DNA of 5,227 nt from JBHEKP01 sp041859375 (GTDB lineage: Bacteria > Hydrogenedentota > Hydrogenedentia > Hydrogenedentales > CAITNO01), in contig JBHEKP010000020.1 in NCBI GenBank assembly GCA_041859375.1, positions 1 through 5,227 of the forward strand, given 5' to 3'. Below, piece by piece: positions 1-5,227 of this stretch. The notes under the pieces are model-generated. The model saw only the letters and a list, made by a program, of their open reading frames with translations. It was not told where the DNA came from and made no database searches. A program made the position numbers and the translations under genes. How positions within the stretch are numbered: the first letter of the stretch is position 1; each line of letters starts with the position of its first letter.

Positions 1-2
1 AG

Positions 3-524
3 CCCTCCCTCTACGAGCGCATGGCCCCCGCCATCGAGCAGTGCCAGGAAATCCTCAACTCCGTCGAACTCGGAAAATTCCTCGCCGCCCACCCCGACAT
101 CACCGACGAGGAGCTCACCGACCACGTCTTCCCCCCCGGCACCCAGAACCCCTTCATAAACCCCTACCCCAGACGCCGCTACACCTATCCCCCCACCCCA
201 AACCCCGAAATCCTCCCCGACCCGGAGCCCACCCCAGAGACCGCCCCCACCGCCCCCATACCGCCCATCCTCTCCGTCCCCTCCACCACCCGCACCGTTA
301 CCCTTGACTCCACCCCCACGCCCGCGCCCGCGCCCTCCGCCCCCTCCGTCCCCACCCCCGCGCCCGCTGCCACTCTTTCCCCTGCTCCCCCGTCCATACC
401 GTCCATACCGTCCATACCGTCCATCTCATCCCCTTCCTCCACCCCCTACCAAAAACACACCACCCATGGTATACTGCCCCCATGCGAACACACCATATCT
501 TGCGCTTTGCCGGACTCCTCCTAG
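3..524 (+). CDS. 3' part of an unrecognised gene with a proline-rich C-terminal tail
   Basis: The reading frame is open at the left edge. There is a methionine codon at 21, but no Shine-Dalgarno lies before it and six sense codons precede it in frame, so this is most likely the end of a longer gene. The visible 173 residues split in two. The first 50 or so are acidic and probably helical (EQCQEILNSVELGKFL, then DITDEELTDHVF). The rest is low-complexity Pro/Thr/Ser/Ala, about 30% proline, and includes a (PSI)4 repeat. Such tails are usually disordered linkers or surface-exposed extensions. The last 43 nt overlap the next gene, so that gene's promoter lies inside this one. Third positions are strongly C-rich through about position 300 and less regular afterwards, so the final 60 codons could be read-through after an old frameshift. 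I do not recognise a family and assign no function. The frame itself is fairly secure only for the first half. Confidence 0.55.
   Translation, partial: PSLYERMAPAIEQCQEILNSVELGKFLAAHPDITDEELTDHVFPPGTQNPFINPYPRRRYTYPPTPNPEILPDPEPTPETAPTAPIPPILSVPSTTRTVTLDSTPTPAPAPSAPSVPTPAPAATLSPAPPSIPSIPSIPSISSPSSTPYQKHTTHGILPPCEHTISCALPDSS
390..424 (+). repeat. 9-bp tandem repeat, about 3.9 copies
   Basis: The unit CCGTCCATA is repeated at 390-398, 399-407 and 408-416, with a fourth copy matching eight of nine bases at 417-424. In the frame of the surrounding gene each unit encodes Pro-Ser-Ile, and the fourth copy still encodes it through an ATC isoleucine codon. Because the unit is a multiple of three, gain or loss of a copy would change the length of the protein tail without shifting the frame. 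The three exact copies show no drift, which suggests recent expansion. Confidence 0.9.
467..482 (+). promoter_or_regulatory. Extended -10 promoter for the 3D lipoprotein gene, predicted leaderless
   Basis: TGGTATACT at 467-475 matches the extended -10 form TGnTATAnT. If T475 is taken as -7, the +1 position is 482, the A of the downstream ATG. There is no purine-rich Shine-Dalgarno before that ATG: the bases between box and start are a G followed by Cs and one T. Both facts point to a leaderless transcript. The candidate -35 at a 17-bp spacing (447-452, TACCAA) is poor, which extended -10 promoters tolerate. The box stands out because it sits in a strongly C-rich stretch. Confidence 0.5.
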
Positions 525-934
525 TCCTTGTCATCGCCAACGGATGCGCCACCCATCCCAAACCGCCGCGCGGCGCGCGGCCTGTGGACAAAACGATGTC
601 CATGAGCGCGTACTGCGCCTGCGGCCAATGCTGCAACTGGAAACGCAACTGGCTCTTCAAGCCCGTGGTGGCCAGCGGCCCGAGCAAGGGCAAGCCGAAA
701 AAGGTGGGCATCACCGCGAGCGGGCTCAAGGCCCGCAGGGGCACCATCGCTGCCGACACCGACTACTATCCCTTCGGCACGGTGATGTACATTCCCGGCT
801 ACGGCTACGGCAGGGTGGAGGATCGGGGCAAGGCCATCAAGGGGCCGGGCAAGCTGGACCTCTTCTTTCCCAAGCACCGGCAGGCGCTGGAATGGGGACG
901 CCGAAAGGGCACAGTCCGGGTCTGGAAACCCTGA
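482..934 (+). CDS. 3D-domain (MltA-like double-psi beta barrel) lipoprotein
   Basis: This 150-residue protein is predicted to be exported and lipid-anchored. A basic-to-hydrophobic leader (residues 4-21) ends in IANGC, with C22 as the likely lipidated cysteine. The -3 position is Ala rather than the usual Leu, so the lipobox is slightly imperfect. A Cys cluster follows (C45, C47, C50, C51 in AYCACGQCC), a pattern familiar from the front of 3D-domain proteins. The barrel core covers about residues 75-148: GITASG, then PFGTVMYIPGYG, then EDRG and LDLFF, ending in ALEWGRR and VRVW. The three aspartates that name the 3D domain are D92, D114 and D126. The domain is related to the catalytic barrel of MltA lytic transglycosylases and to YocH/Rpf-type cell-wall proteins, so a role in peptidoglycan binding or cleavage is inferred, not shown. 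The ATG at 482 is the only start that gives a full leader. It overlaps the preceding frame by 43 nt, and its stop abuts the stop of the convergent hydrolase gene. Confidence 0.9.
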   Translation: MRTHHILRFAGLLLVLVIANGCATHPKPPRGARPVDKTMSMSAYCACGQCCNWKRNWLFKPVVASGPSKGKPKKVGITASGLKARRGTIAADTDYYPFGTVMYIPGYGYGRVEDRGKAIKGPGKLDLFFPKHRQALEWGRRKGTVRVWKP

Positions 935-1858
935 TTAGTGTTCCCCGGCGCGCCCGCGCAGGTGCCGGTCCAGGAATTCGAGGCTCAGTGCCGCCAGGTC
1001 CCTCCCCCCCACCTCCGCGTCAAACGCGCCGTGGCCCGCGTCCGGCAGGGGGTAATAGGTGTGGGGAATCCCGTGCTTCGCGCAGAGTGCGTCAATGTTC
1101 TCCGCCGGCAGCAGTGAAAGGCCCACGGTGGTGTCCTTCGCGCCGTGCACCGTCATGATCGGCGGATCCCCCGCGCTGAAAAGCTCCGGAAAGAAGTCCG
1201 CCGTGCCCCACAAATTGATGATGGCCGCCGGGCGCGGCATCGGCGTCGCGGGATGGTTCTCCTCGGGAACGGGGCGGCCCGGCCCGTCCGAACTGTAAAA
1301 CCCCGGCTCCGCGAGGCCCACGGCGAGCGCCGTGACCGCCCCCGCGCTCTCGCCCAGCAGCGCGATGCGCGCCGGGTCCACGGCGAAATCCGCCGCGCGC
1401 GCCGCGATGAAGCGCAGCATGGCCGAGGCGTCCACCGCCGCCGCGTGGGCCGCCGACTTGAGCAGATCCTCGTCGTAGGGCGACGGCGCGGGCGGCGCGT
1501 CGCCCATGAGGCGGTACTCCATCAGGAAGCACACATAGCCCTCCCGGACAAGGCGCTTCGCCAGCGCCTCAAGGCGCCGGTCGTCCGGGCCGCCGTCCTT
1601 GAATCCGCCGCCGTGGATGAGCACCACGGCCGGACGGGGCCGCTGGGCCCGCCCCCGGGGCGTGATCAGGTTGAAATGCAGCGTGCGGAACTTCGCGTCC
1701 GGCGGGTTCTGCACATGGCCCCTGCCGTAGGCCAGGCCCCGCTCGACCCGGTGGGAAAGGCTCGGCCAGTCAAAGGCCGCCGCCGTCAGGGACCACAACA
1801 GCGCGGCGCACACCGCCGCCGCCGCGCGGCCCGCGCCCGGATGACCCTTTTCATGCAT
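935..1858 (-). CDS. Secreted alpha/beta-hydrolase (esterase/lipase, HSL/BD-FAE-like)
   Basis: This predicted serine ester hydrolase has 307 residues. An N-terminal signal peptide (about 1-28, hydrophobic AAAAVCAALLWSL ending in AAA) implies export to the periplasm or beyond. The fold signature is in order: the oxyanion-hole motif HGGG at 82-85, the nucleophile elbow GESAG with S171, an acid in HGAKD (D242), and the base in DAGHG (H276). That arrangement, with HGGG upstream of GxSxG, is typical of hormone-sensitive-lipase and carbohydrate-esterase-like hydrolases that release acyl or aryl groups. The substrate cannot be told from sequence. Two starts lie side by side, GTG at 1861 and ATG at 1858. 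I prefer the ATG because GGGAG (1871-1867) lies 8 nt before it, against 5 nt for the GTG. Transcription is divergent from the terminase gene and convergent with the lipoprotein gene. The first base after the lipoprotein stop is the last base of this gene's TAA. Confidence 0.9.
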   Translation of the reverse strand: MHEKGHPGAGRAAAAVCAALLWSLTAAAFDWPSLSHRVERGLAYGRGHVQNPPDAKFRTLHFNLITPRGRAQRPRPAVVLIHGGGFKDGGPDDRRLEALAKRLVREGYVCFLMEYRLMGDAPPAPSPYDEDLLKSAAHAAAVDASAMLRFIAARAADFAVDPARIALLGESAGAVTALAVGLAEPGFYSSDGPGRPVPEENHPATPMPRPAAIINLWGTADFFPELFSAGDPPIMTVHGAKDTTVGLSLLPAENIDALCAKHGIPHTYYPLPDAGHGAFDAEVGGRDLAALSLEFLDRHLRGRAGEH

Positions 1859-1866
1859 CACAATCG

Positions 1867-1893
1867 CTCCCGTCTGGTTTTCAGATAACTATA
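1867..1893 (-). promoter_or_regulatory. Candidate -10 box and Shine-Dalgarno for the hydrolase gene
   Basis: Read on the minus strand, TATAGT lies at 1893-1888 and would put a start near 1881, giving a leader of about 23 nt. That leader contains GGGAG at 1871-1867, well placed for the ATG at 1858. The best -35 at a 16-bp spacing is GCAACA (1915-1910), only three of six matches to TTGACA, so the promoter is tentative while the ribosome site is good. On the plus strand the overlapping TATACC at 1890-1895 could serve the terminase gene, also with no good -35. Confidence 0.45.
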
Positions 1894-1917
1894 CCGCAAC
1901 GGCGTGAAATGTTGCGG
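1894..1917 (+). repeat. Inverted repeat in the divergent intergenic region, possible operator
   Basis: CCGCAAC at 1894-1900 is mirrored exactly by GTTGCGG at 1911-1917 with 10 nt between the arms. It lies directly beside the overlapping -10-like boxes of both divergent genes, over the likely -35 region of the hydrolase and the 5' leader of the terminase. It could be a binding site for a dimeric repressor with half-sites 17 bp apart, or a small RNA hairpin in the terminase leader. Such an arm length arises by chance now and then in GC-rich DNA, so function is inferred from position. Confidence 0.5.
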
Positions 1918-1923
1918 GGAGGA
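1916..1923 (+). promoter_or_regulatory. Shine-Dalgarno that decides the terminase start
   Basis: GGGGAGGA is a strong ribosome site. It lies downstream of the first in-frame ATG (1909), so that ATG cannot be served by it. The site is 10 nt before a GTG at 1933 and 13 nt before an ATG at 1936 (measured from the GGAGG core). One of these two is the likely start. Confidence 0.6.
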
Positions 1924-1935
1924 AAATCCGCCGTG

Positions 1936-3378
1936 ATGGCAACACCCATGACCGCCGCCGAAATCCCCGGCCCGCGCCGGGGCCCCGGATGCCCCCTGTC
2001 GCGCGCCGCCTTCGCCCGGCTGCGCCTGCGCGACGCGGCCGGCAACCCCTGGCTCGTCCGCGACTACCAGCGCGAATCCCTCGAATCCCGCGCCCTCCGC
2101 AAGGTCCACTGCGACGGCAGGGACGTGGGCAAAACCGCCGAAATCGAGCTTGTCACCTGCTGGGCCGCCCTCGCCCTGCCCAACATGGAAATGCTCATCG
2201 CAACGCAGTGCGAAAACCACCTCTTCCCCCTCATGAACCGGCTCGCCCGCCGTTTCACCGGGGAGCACCCCCTCATGCCGCGCCTCACCGAAATGCGGCG
2301 CAGCCCCTCCTGGCATTTCCGTTTCGACAACGGGTTCACCCTCTGGGGCCGCATCGCCGGACCCAGGGGCGTCAACTTCCAAGGCATGCACGTGCACTGG
2401 CAGCTTGTGGACGAGGCCCAGGAAATGGGCGAAACCGCATGGGGCGAGCTTTACCAGGCGCTCAACGGCGGCGGCAGCCGCTGGGTCTACGGCGTGCCAA
2501 ACGGGCTGCGGAACACCTTCCACCGCATGACCGGCGACGCCGGGGCGGAGCAGCACCGATGGCCCAGCAGCCGCAACCCGGACTTCACCCCGGAAAAGGA
2601 CGGGGAGCTCGCGCGGCTCTACGGCGGGCGGCGCTCCCCCGGATACATCCACCGGGTCCTCGGCGAGCACGGCGCGCCCGCCCACGGCGTGTTCGACATC
2701 GAGGACTACCTTGCCTGCGTCGACCCCGCCCTCGAATGCCCCGACATCACCCTGCGCGGCGGCGAGCCGCCCTCCGATCCGCCCGCGCCCCGCCTTCCGG
2801 GCCGCCACTACCTCGGATGCGACCTCGGCTACACCCGCGACCCCTCGGAATTTGTGGTCTACCGGGACGACCCGCCCCATCTTGAAAACGTGCTGCGCCT
2901 CCGGCTGGAGGGGGTCAACTACGCCCGGCAGGCCGATCTCATCGCGGCGCTGGACCGCGCCTGGGGATTCCGCATGATCGTCCTCGACGCCGGCGGCAAC
3001 GGAAGCGCCGTGGCCCACCAGCTCATGGCCCTCGGCCCCGGCTGGTGCGCCCGTGTCCGCGCCGTCCCCTTCGGGTCCGTCATAGACGCGGCGCCCCTCC
3101 CCGACGGCACCCGCGCCCGCCGCCGGGCCAAGGAATTCATGACCGCGCTCCTGCGCCGGCGCATGGCCGAGCGCACCCTCCGCCTTCCCGCGCTGCCCGA
3201 CCGGGAGGAGCAGTACTCGGGCCACACCTGCACCCTGGGCGCGAACGGGCTCGTGGTCTATGCGAAGGGAAACGACCACCTCATTGACGCCGACCGATGC
3301 GCCCTCTACGCCCATTACCTGGACACCGCCGAGGAAGGCACCCCGGCCTGCCTGGGCCTGCCGCTTCTCGCCTTCTGA
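1936..3378 (+). CDS. Phage-type terminase large subunit (TerL), full length
   Basis: TerL proteins are the ATP-driven motors and headful or site-specific nucleases that pump and cut DNA during capsid filling in tailed phages and gene transfer agents. This 480-residue copy has both halves. In the ATPase half, the Walker A variant GRDVGKT is at 61-67, Walker B LVDEAQ at 157-162 with catalytic E160, and a coupling-type motif YGVPNG at 185-190. The family-typical YIHRVLGEHG lies near 237-246. In the RuvC/RNase H-like nuclease half, the metal-binding acids are D296 (YLGCDLGYTRD), D351 (MIVLDAGGNGS) and D451 (DHLIDAD, with H448). The spacing and length are normal for the family, with no frameshift or stop. 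The start is chosen by the Shine-Dalgarno at 1916-1923; GTG 1933 is the alternative, and ATG 1909 would add nine residues. No small terminase, portal, protease or capsid gene is seen on either side, and base composition matches the neighbours. It may be a prophage remnant, a gene-transfer-agent piece at a separate locus, or a domesticated motor. Confidence 0.9.
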   Translation: MATPMTAAEIPGPRRGPGCPLSRAAFARLRLRDAAGNPWLVRDYQRESLESRALRKVHCDGRDVGKTAEIELVTCWAALALPNMEMLIATQCENHLFPLMNRLARRFTGEHPLMPRLTEMRRSPSWHFRFDNGFTLWGRIAGPRGVNFQGMHVHWQLVDEAQEMGETAWGELYQALNGGGSRWVYGVPNGLRNTFHRMTGDAGAEQHRWPSSRNPDFTPEKDGELARLYGGRRSPGYIHRVLGEHGAPAHGVFDIEDYLACVDPALECPDITLRGGEPPSDPPAPRLPGRHYLGCDLGYTRDPSEFVVYRDDPPHLENVLRLRLEGVNYARQADLIAALDRAWGFRMIVLDAGGNGSAVAHQLMALGPGWCARVRAVPFGSVIDAAPLPDGTRARRRAKEFMTALLRRRMAERTLRLPALPDREEQYSGHTCTLGANGLVVYAKGNDHLIDADRCALYAHYLDTAEEGTPACLGLPLLAF

Positions 3379-3407
3379 GCCCCGCCGCCCGGGGGCCGTC
3401 CGCTTTT
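3379..3407 (+). terminator. Possible hairpin terminator after the terminase gene
   Basis: Immediately after the TGA, GCCCC (3379-3383) can pair with GGGGC (3392-3396) around an 8-nt loop; a register CCCCG/CGGGG (3380-3384 with 3390-3394) competes. A short T run follows at 3404-3407, but 7 nt lie between stem and Ts, so the fit to an intrinsic terminator is poor. A longer pairing of GCCCCGC (3379-3385) with GCGGGGC (3414-3420) spans the whole convergent gap and reaches across the reductase stop codon. Confidence 0.3.
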
Positions 3408-3410
3408 CCC

Positions 3411-4409
3411 TCAGCGGGGCGCGACGGCGTCTATGGCGTCGAGCTCGGCCTGGTCAAAGACCGGGTTGTCGAGGGCGGCAACGCATTCGATCACCTGCTG
3501 CGGGGTGCGGGCGCCGATGAGGCAGCTCGTGACGCGGGGATCGCGCAGGGTCCACGCCACGGCCATTTGCGCGAGGGACTGGCCCCGGTTTTTGGCGGTT
3601 TCGTTGAGCCGCCGCGCCTTGTCCACCTTTTCGGGGGTGACCTGATCGGGCTGGAGGAACCCGTCGGGATCGGCGGCGCGGGAGGCGGCGGGGATGGGGT
3701 TGGCGGGGTCGAGGTACTTGCCGGAGAGGATGCCCTGCGCGAGGGGGGAGAAGACGATGACGCCGGTGCCGTAGGCGTCGGTGTGATCGAGCAGGTCGGT
3801 CTCAATCCAGCGGTCGAGGAGGTTGTAGCGGGGCTGGTGGATGGTGAGGGGCGCCCATTCCCGGCGCAGGGTGAGTTCCGCGGCGCGCGTGAAGGCCGCG
3901 CCCCGGTAGTTGCTCACGCCCGCGTAGAGCGCCTTGCCCTGCCGCACGATGAGGTCCAGCGCGCCGATGGTCTCCTCCAGCGGCGTGTCCGGGTCGGGGC
4001 GGTGGGAGTAGAAGATGTCCACATAATCCAAGCCCATCCGTTTCAGCGACTGGTCGAGGCTGGCCACAAGGTACTTCTTGCTGCCCCATTCGCCGTGGGG
4101 GCCGGGCCACATGCGGTAGCCCGCCTTGGTGGAGATGATCAGCTCGTCCCGGTGGGCGGCGAAGTCCTCCCTGAGTATCCGCCCGAAGCGCTCCTCCGCC
4201 GCGCCGGGCTCGGGGCCGTAGTTGTTGGCGAGGTCGAAATGGGTGATGCCCAGGTCGAAGGCGGTGCGCAGCATGGCGCGGCAGTTGTCATGATCGGCGC
4301 GGGTGCCGAAGTTGTGCCAGAGCCCCAGGGACACGGCGGGCAGCATCAGCCCGCTCCGTCCGCAGCGGCGGTAGGCCATGGAGGTGTAACGGTTTGGATT
4401 GAAGGACAT
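3411..4409 (-). CDS. gpr: Aldo-keto reductase, YghZ/Gpr type (L-glyceraldehyde 3-phosphate reductase family)
   Basis: A 332-residue cytosolic NADPH-dependent reductase with the (beta/alpha)8 barrel. It resembles E. coli YghZ (Gpr) over nearly all its length, most plainly in SLGLWHNFG, FDLANNYGPEPG, LREDFAAHRDELIISTKAG, YRMWPGP, SLDQSLKRMGL and YVDIFYSHR. The catalytic tetrad is complete: D59, Y64, K95 and H136. The cofactor end is also recognisable (SPLAQGILSGKYL, then SCLIGARTPQQVIECVAAL near the C-terminus). It is slightly shorter than YghZ (about 346 residues), lacking a C-terminal extension. The family reduces L-glyceraldehyde 3-phosphate, methylglyoxal and related aldehydes; the true substrate here is not determined by sequence. 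The ATG at 4409 has GGGAG at 4421-4417, 7 nt away. It lies 34 nt after the stop of the GatD-like dehydrogenase on the same strand, so the two are probably cotranscribed, with this gene second. Confidence 0.93.
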   Translation of the reverse strand: MSFNPNRYTSMAYRRCGRSGLMLPAVSLGLWHNFGTRADHDNCRAMLRTAFDLGITHFDLANNYGPEPGAAEERFGRILREDFAAHRDELIISTKAGYRMWPGPHGEWGSKKYLVASLDQSLKRMGLDYVDIFYSHRPDPDTPLEETIGALDLIVRQGKALYAGVSNYRGAAFTRAAELTLRREWAPLTIHQPRYNLLDRWIETDLLDHTDAYGTGVIVFSPLAQGILSGKYLDPANPIPAASRAADPDGFLQPDQVTPEKVDKARRLNETAKNRGQSLAQMAVAWTLRDPRVTSCLIGARTPQQVIECVAALDNPVFDQAELDAIDAVAPR

Positions 4410-4416
4410 GGGGCGT

Positions 4417-4421
4417 CTCCC
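4417..4421 (-). promoter_or_regulatory. Shine-Dalgarno of the aldo-keto reductase gene
   Basis: GGGAG on the minus strand sits 7 nt before the ATG at 4409. The 34-nt gap to the upstream dehydrogenase stop holds this site and GC-rich sequence, with no promoter-like box, which supports cotranscription of the two genes. Confidence 0.6.
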
Positions 4422-4443
4422 GGTTGCCGCCGCGCGGGGCGGG

Positions 4444-5227
4444 TTATTCGTTCACGAGCATCACCTTGTTAAAGAACCCGCGCCGGTCGCGCATCATTTC
4501 AAGGGCCTCCGGCAGCCCCTCCAGGGGGACGCGGTGGCTGATGAGCGGCAGGGCGCGCAGCCGTCCCGAGGCCATGGCGTCGAGGGCCATGCGCCATTCG
4601 TCGCGGGGCGGCGCGGCGTAGACCGAGTTCCAGGTGCCGAGGAGGCGCAGCTCGTTGCGGAGCACGGTGGAGTAGGCCTGCTGCGGCAGGGTCATCGCCC
4701 CGGCGGGGTTGCCCATGAGCACCACGGACCCGAAGGGCCGGGCGCATTTCACGGCCTGGGCGAAGGCCGCGCCGCTGCCGGAACCCTCGATGACGACGTC
4801 GGCCCCGCCGCCGGTGAGGGTGCGCGCCCATTCCGCCGGGTCGGCCTCCAGGGGGTTGCAGGTGCCGGTGAAACCCTGTTCCCGGGCAAAGCGCAGCTTC
4901 TCCGGGTCGATGTCGGCCAGGAGCACCCGCGCCGCGCCCCAGGCGGCGGCCCACTGGGCGAGCATAAGGCCGATGGGGCCCGCGCCGAAGATCATCACCG
5001 TGCCGCCGGGATCGGGCGCGGCGCGGCGCAGCGCGTGGGCGGCAACGGCGGCGGGCTCGCACATGGCCGCCTCCAGCGGGGACAGGCCCTCCGGCACGGG
5101 CACAAGGTTCCACTCGGGCACGGTGACGTGCCCGGCGAAGGCGCCGTCGCTGCGGGAGCCGAGGTAGTCGTAGTCCGCGCACTGGGCGTAGGCGCCGATG
5201 AGGCACATGGGGCAGTTGCGGCAGGGA
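4444..5227 (-). CDS. Zinc-dependent medium-chain alcohol dehydrogenase, GatD-like (N-terminus outside window)
   Basis: About 260 residues are visible and the frame is open at the right edge. The ATG at 5208 is internal, because it lies inside the structural-zinc loop. That loop begins the fragment as PCRNCPMC and continues to a fourth cysteine at fragment residue 16, the C-x2-C-x2-C-x7-C pattern of the medium-chain dehydrogenase family. The following YDYLGSRSDGAFAGHV, the CEP motif near 56-58, and LRNELRLLGTWNS late in the protein resemble galactitol-1-phosphate 5-dehydrogenase (GatD) and its polyol dehydrogenase relatives. The NAD-binding Rossmann loop GAGPIG is at 81-86, and D105 at the end of the second strand favours NAD(H) over NADP(H). 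Roughly 90 N-terminal residues, with the catalytic zinc ligands, lie beyond the window. The exact substrate (galactitol-1-phosphate, sorbitol, another polyol or threonine) is open. It is the upstream gene of a likely operon with the aldo-keto reductase, suggesting shared use in sugar or polyol catabolism. Confidence 0.92.
   Translation of the reverse strand, partial: PCRNCPMCLIGAYAQCADYDYLGSRSDGAFAGHVTVPEWNLVPVPEGLSPLEAAMCEPAAVAAHALRRAAPDPGGTVMIFGAGPIGLMLAQWAAAWGAARVLLADIDPEKLRFAREQGFTGTCNPLEADPAEWARTLTGGGADVVIEGSGSGAAFAQAVKCARPFGSVVLMGNPAGAMTLPQQAYSTVLRNELRLLGTWNSVYAAPPRDEWRMALDAMASGRLRALPLISHRVPLEGLPEALEMMRDRRGFFNKVMLVNE

Noticed and set aside
21..23. ATG at 21 as the true start of the first gene
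   Set aside because: The frame is open to the left edge and no Shine-Dalgarno precedes the codon, so the gene more likely begins outside the window.
390..424. Short direct repeats considered as a CRISPR fragment or iteron set
   Set aside because: The 9-bp units are contiguous with no spacers and fit a coding microsatellite. No replication or CRISPR gene is nearby.
185..442. Minus-strand frame with repeated Met-Asp-Gly units
   Set aside because: The repeats are the reverse reading of the 9-bp tandem repeat. The frame is Gly/Val/Glu low complexity with no known domain.
304..1158. Plus-strand frame running through the lipoprotein gene and into the hydrolase
   Set aside because: It is Arg/Pro/His-rich out-of-frame translation of C-rich DNA and crosses two well-supported genes.
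1145..1888. Plus-strand frame antisense to the hydrolase
   Set aside because: It is Arg-rich shadow sequence; the opposite strand has the signal peptide and complete catalytic triad.
1858..3315. Long minus-strand open frame (485 codons) opposite the terminase gene, whose stop overlaps the esterase ATG as TGATG
   Set aside because: Its translation is a Val/Ala/Gly/Glu-rich composition typical of the antisense of a GC-rich gene, with no motif I recognise. The plus-strand frame has full TerL motifs. The TGATG overlap looks like translational coupling but is best read as chance.
3297..4472. Long plus-strand open frame (391 codons) opposite the aldo-keto reductase
   Set aside because: The minus strand encodes a complete YghZ-like protein with its catalytic tetrad. 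This frame is its shadow, low in complexity and without a ribosome site.
5206..5208. ATG at 5208 as the start of the dehydrogenase
   Set aside because: It falls inside the zinc-loop cysteine motif. Three of the last six codons before the edge continue the family sequence (PCRNCP), so the gene starts off the window.

Overview
This is a GC-rich stretch of bacterial DNA with five protein-coding genes packed almost end to end. Two of them run off the window edges. The very high G/C at third codon positions, a signal peptide, a lipoprotein signal and compact spacing fit a high-GC Gram-negative bacterium. The mix of a 3D-domain lipoprotein, a secreted esterase and sugar or polyol dehydrogenases would suit a planctomycete, lentisphaerote or hydrogenedentote relative. 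That placement is an impression, because the window holds no phylogenetic marker.

Layout from left to right: (1) The 3' end of an unrecognised gene (3-524, +) has a short acidic helical part and then a long Pro/Ser/Thr/Ala-rich tail containing a 9-bp tandem repeat. (2) A small 3D (double-psi beta barrel) lipoprotein (482-934, +) overlaps that tail. An extended -10 box sits so that transcription would begin exactly on its ATG. (3) A secreted alpha/beta-hydrolase (935-1858, -) abuts it tail to tail with no spacer. (4) A divergent control region (about 1859-1935) carries -10-like boxes on both strands, two Shine-Dalgarno sites and a 7-bp inverted repeat. (5) A complete phage-type large terminase, TerL (1936-3378, +), has ATPase and nuclease motifs intact but no recognisable phage neighbours. 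(6) A two-gene minus-strand operon runs from a GatD-like zinc alcohol dehydrogenase (N-terminus off the window) into a YghZ/Gpr-type aldo-keto reductase.

The two dehydrogenases plausibly work together in sugar-phosphate or polyol oxidation and aldehyde reduction. The lipoprotein and the hydrolase are both predicted to be exported. The terminase is the odd one out: an apparently intact DNA-packaging motor gene alone among housekeeping-type genes. No tRNA, rRNA, CRISPR array, insertion sequence or integrase is visible. I see no clearly new multi-gene system. The best leads are the orphan TerL with its divergent control region, and the predicted leaderless promoter.
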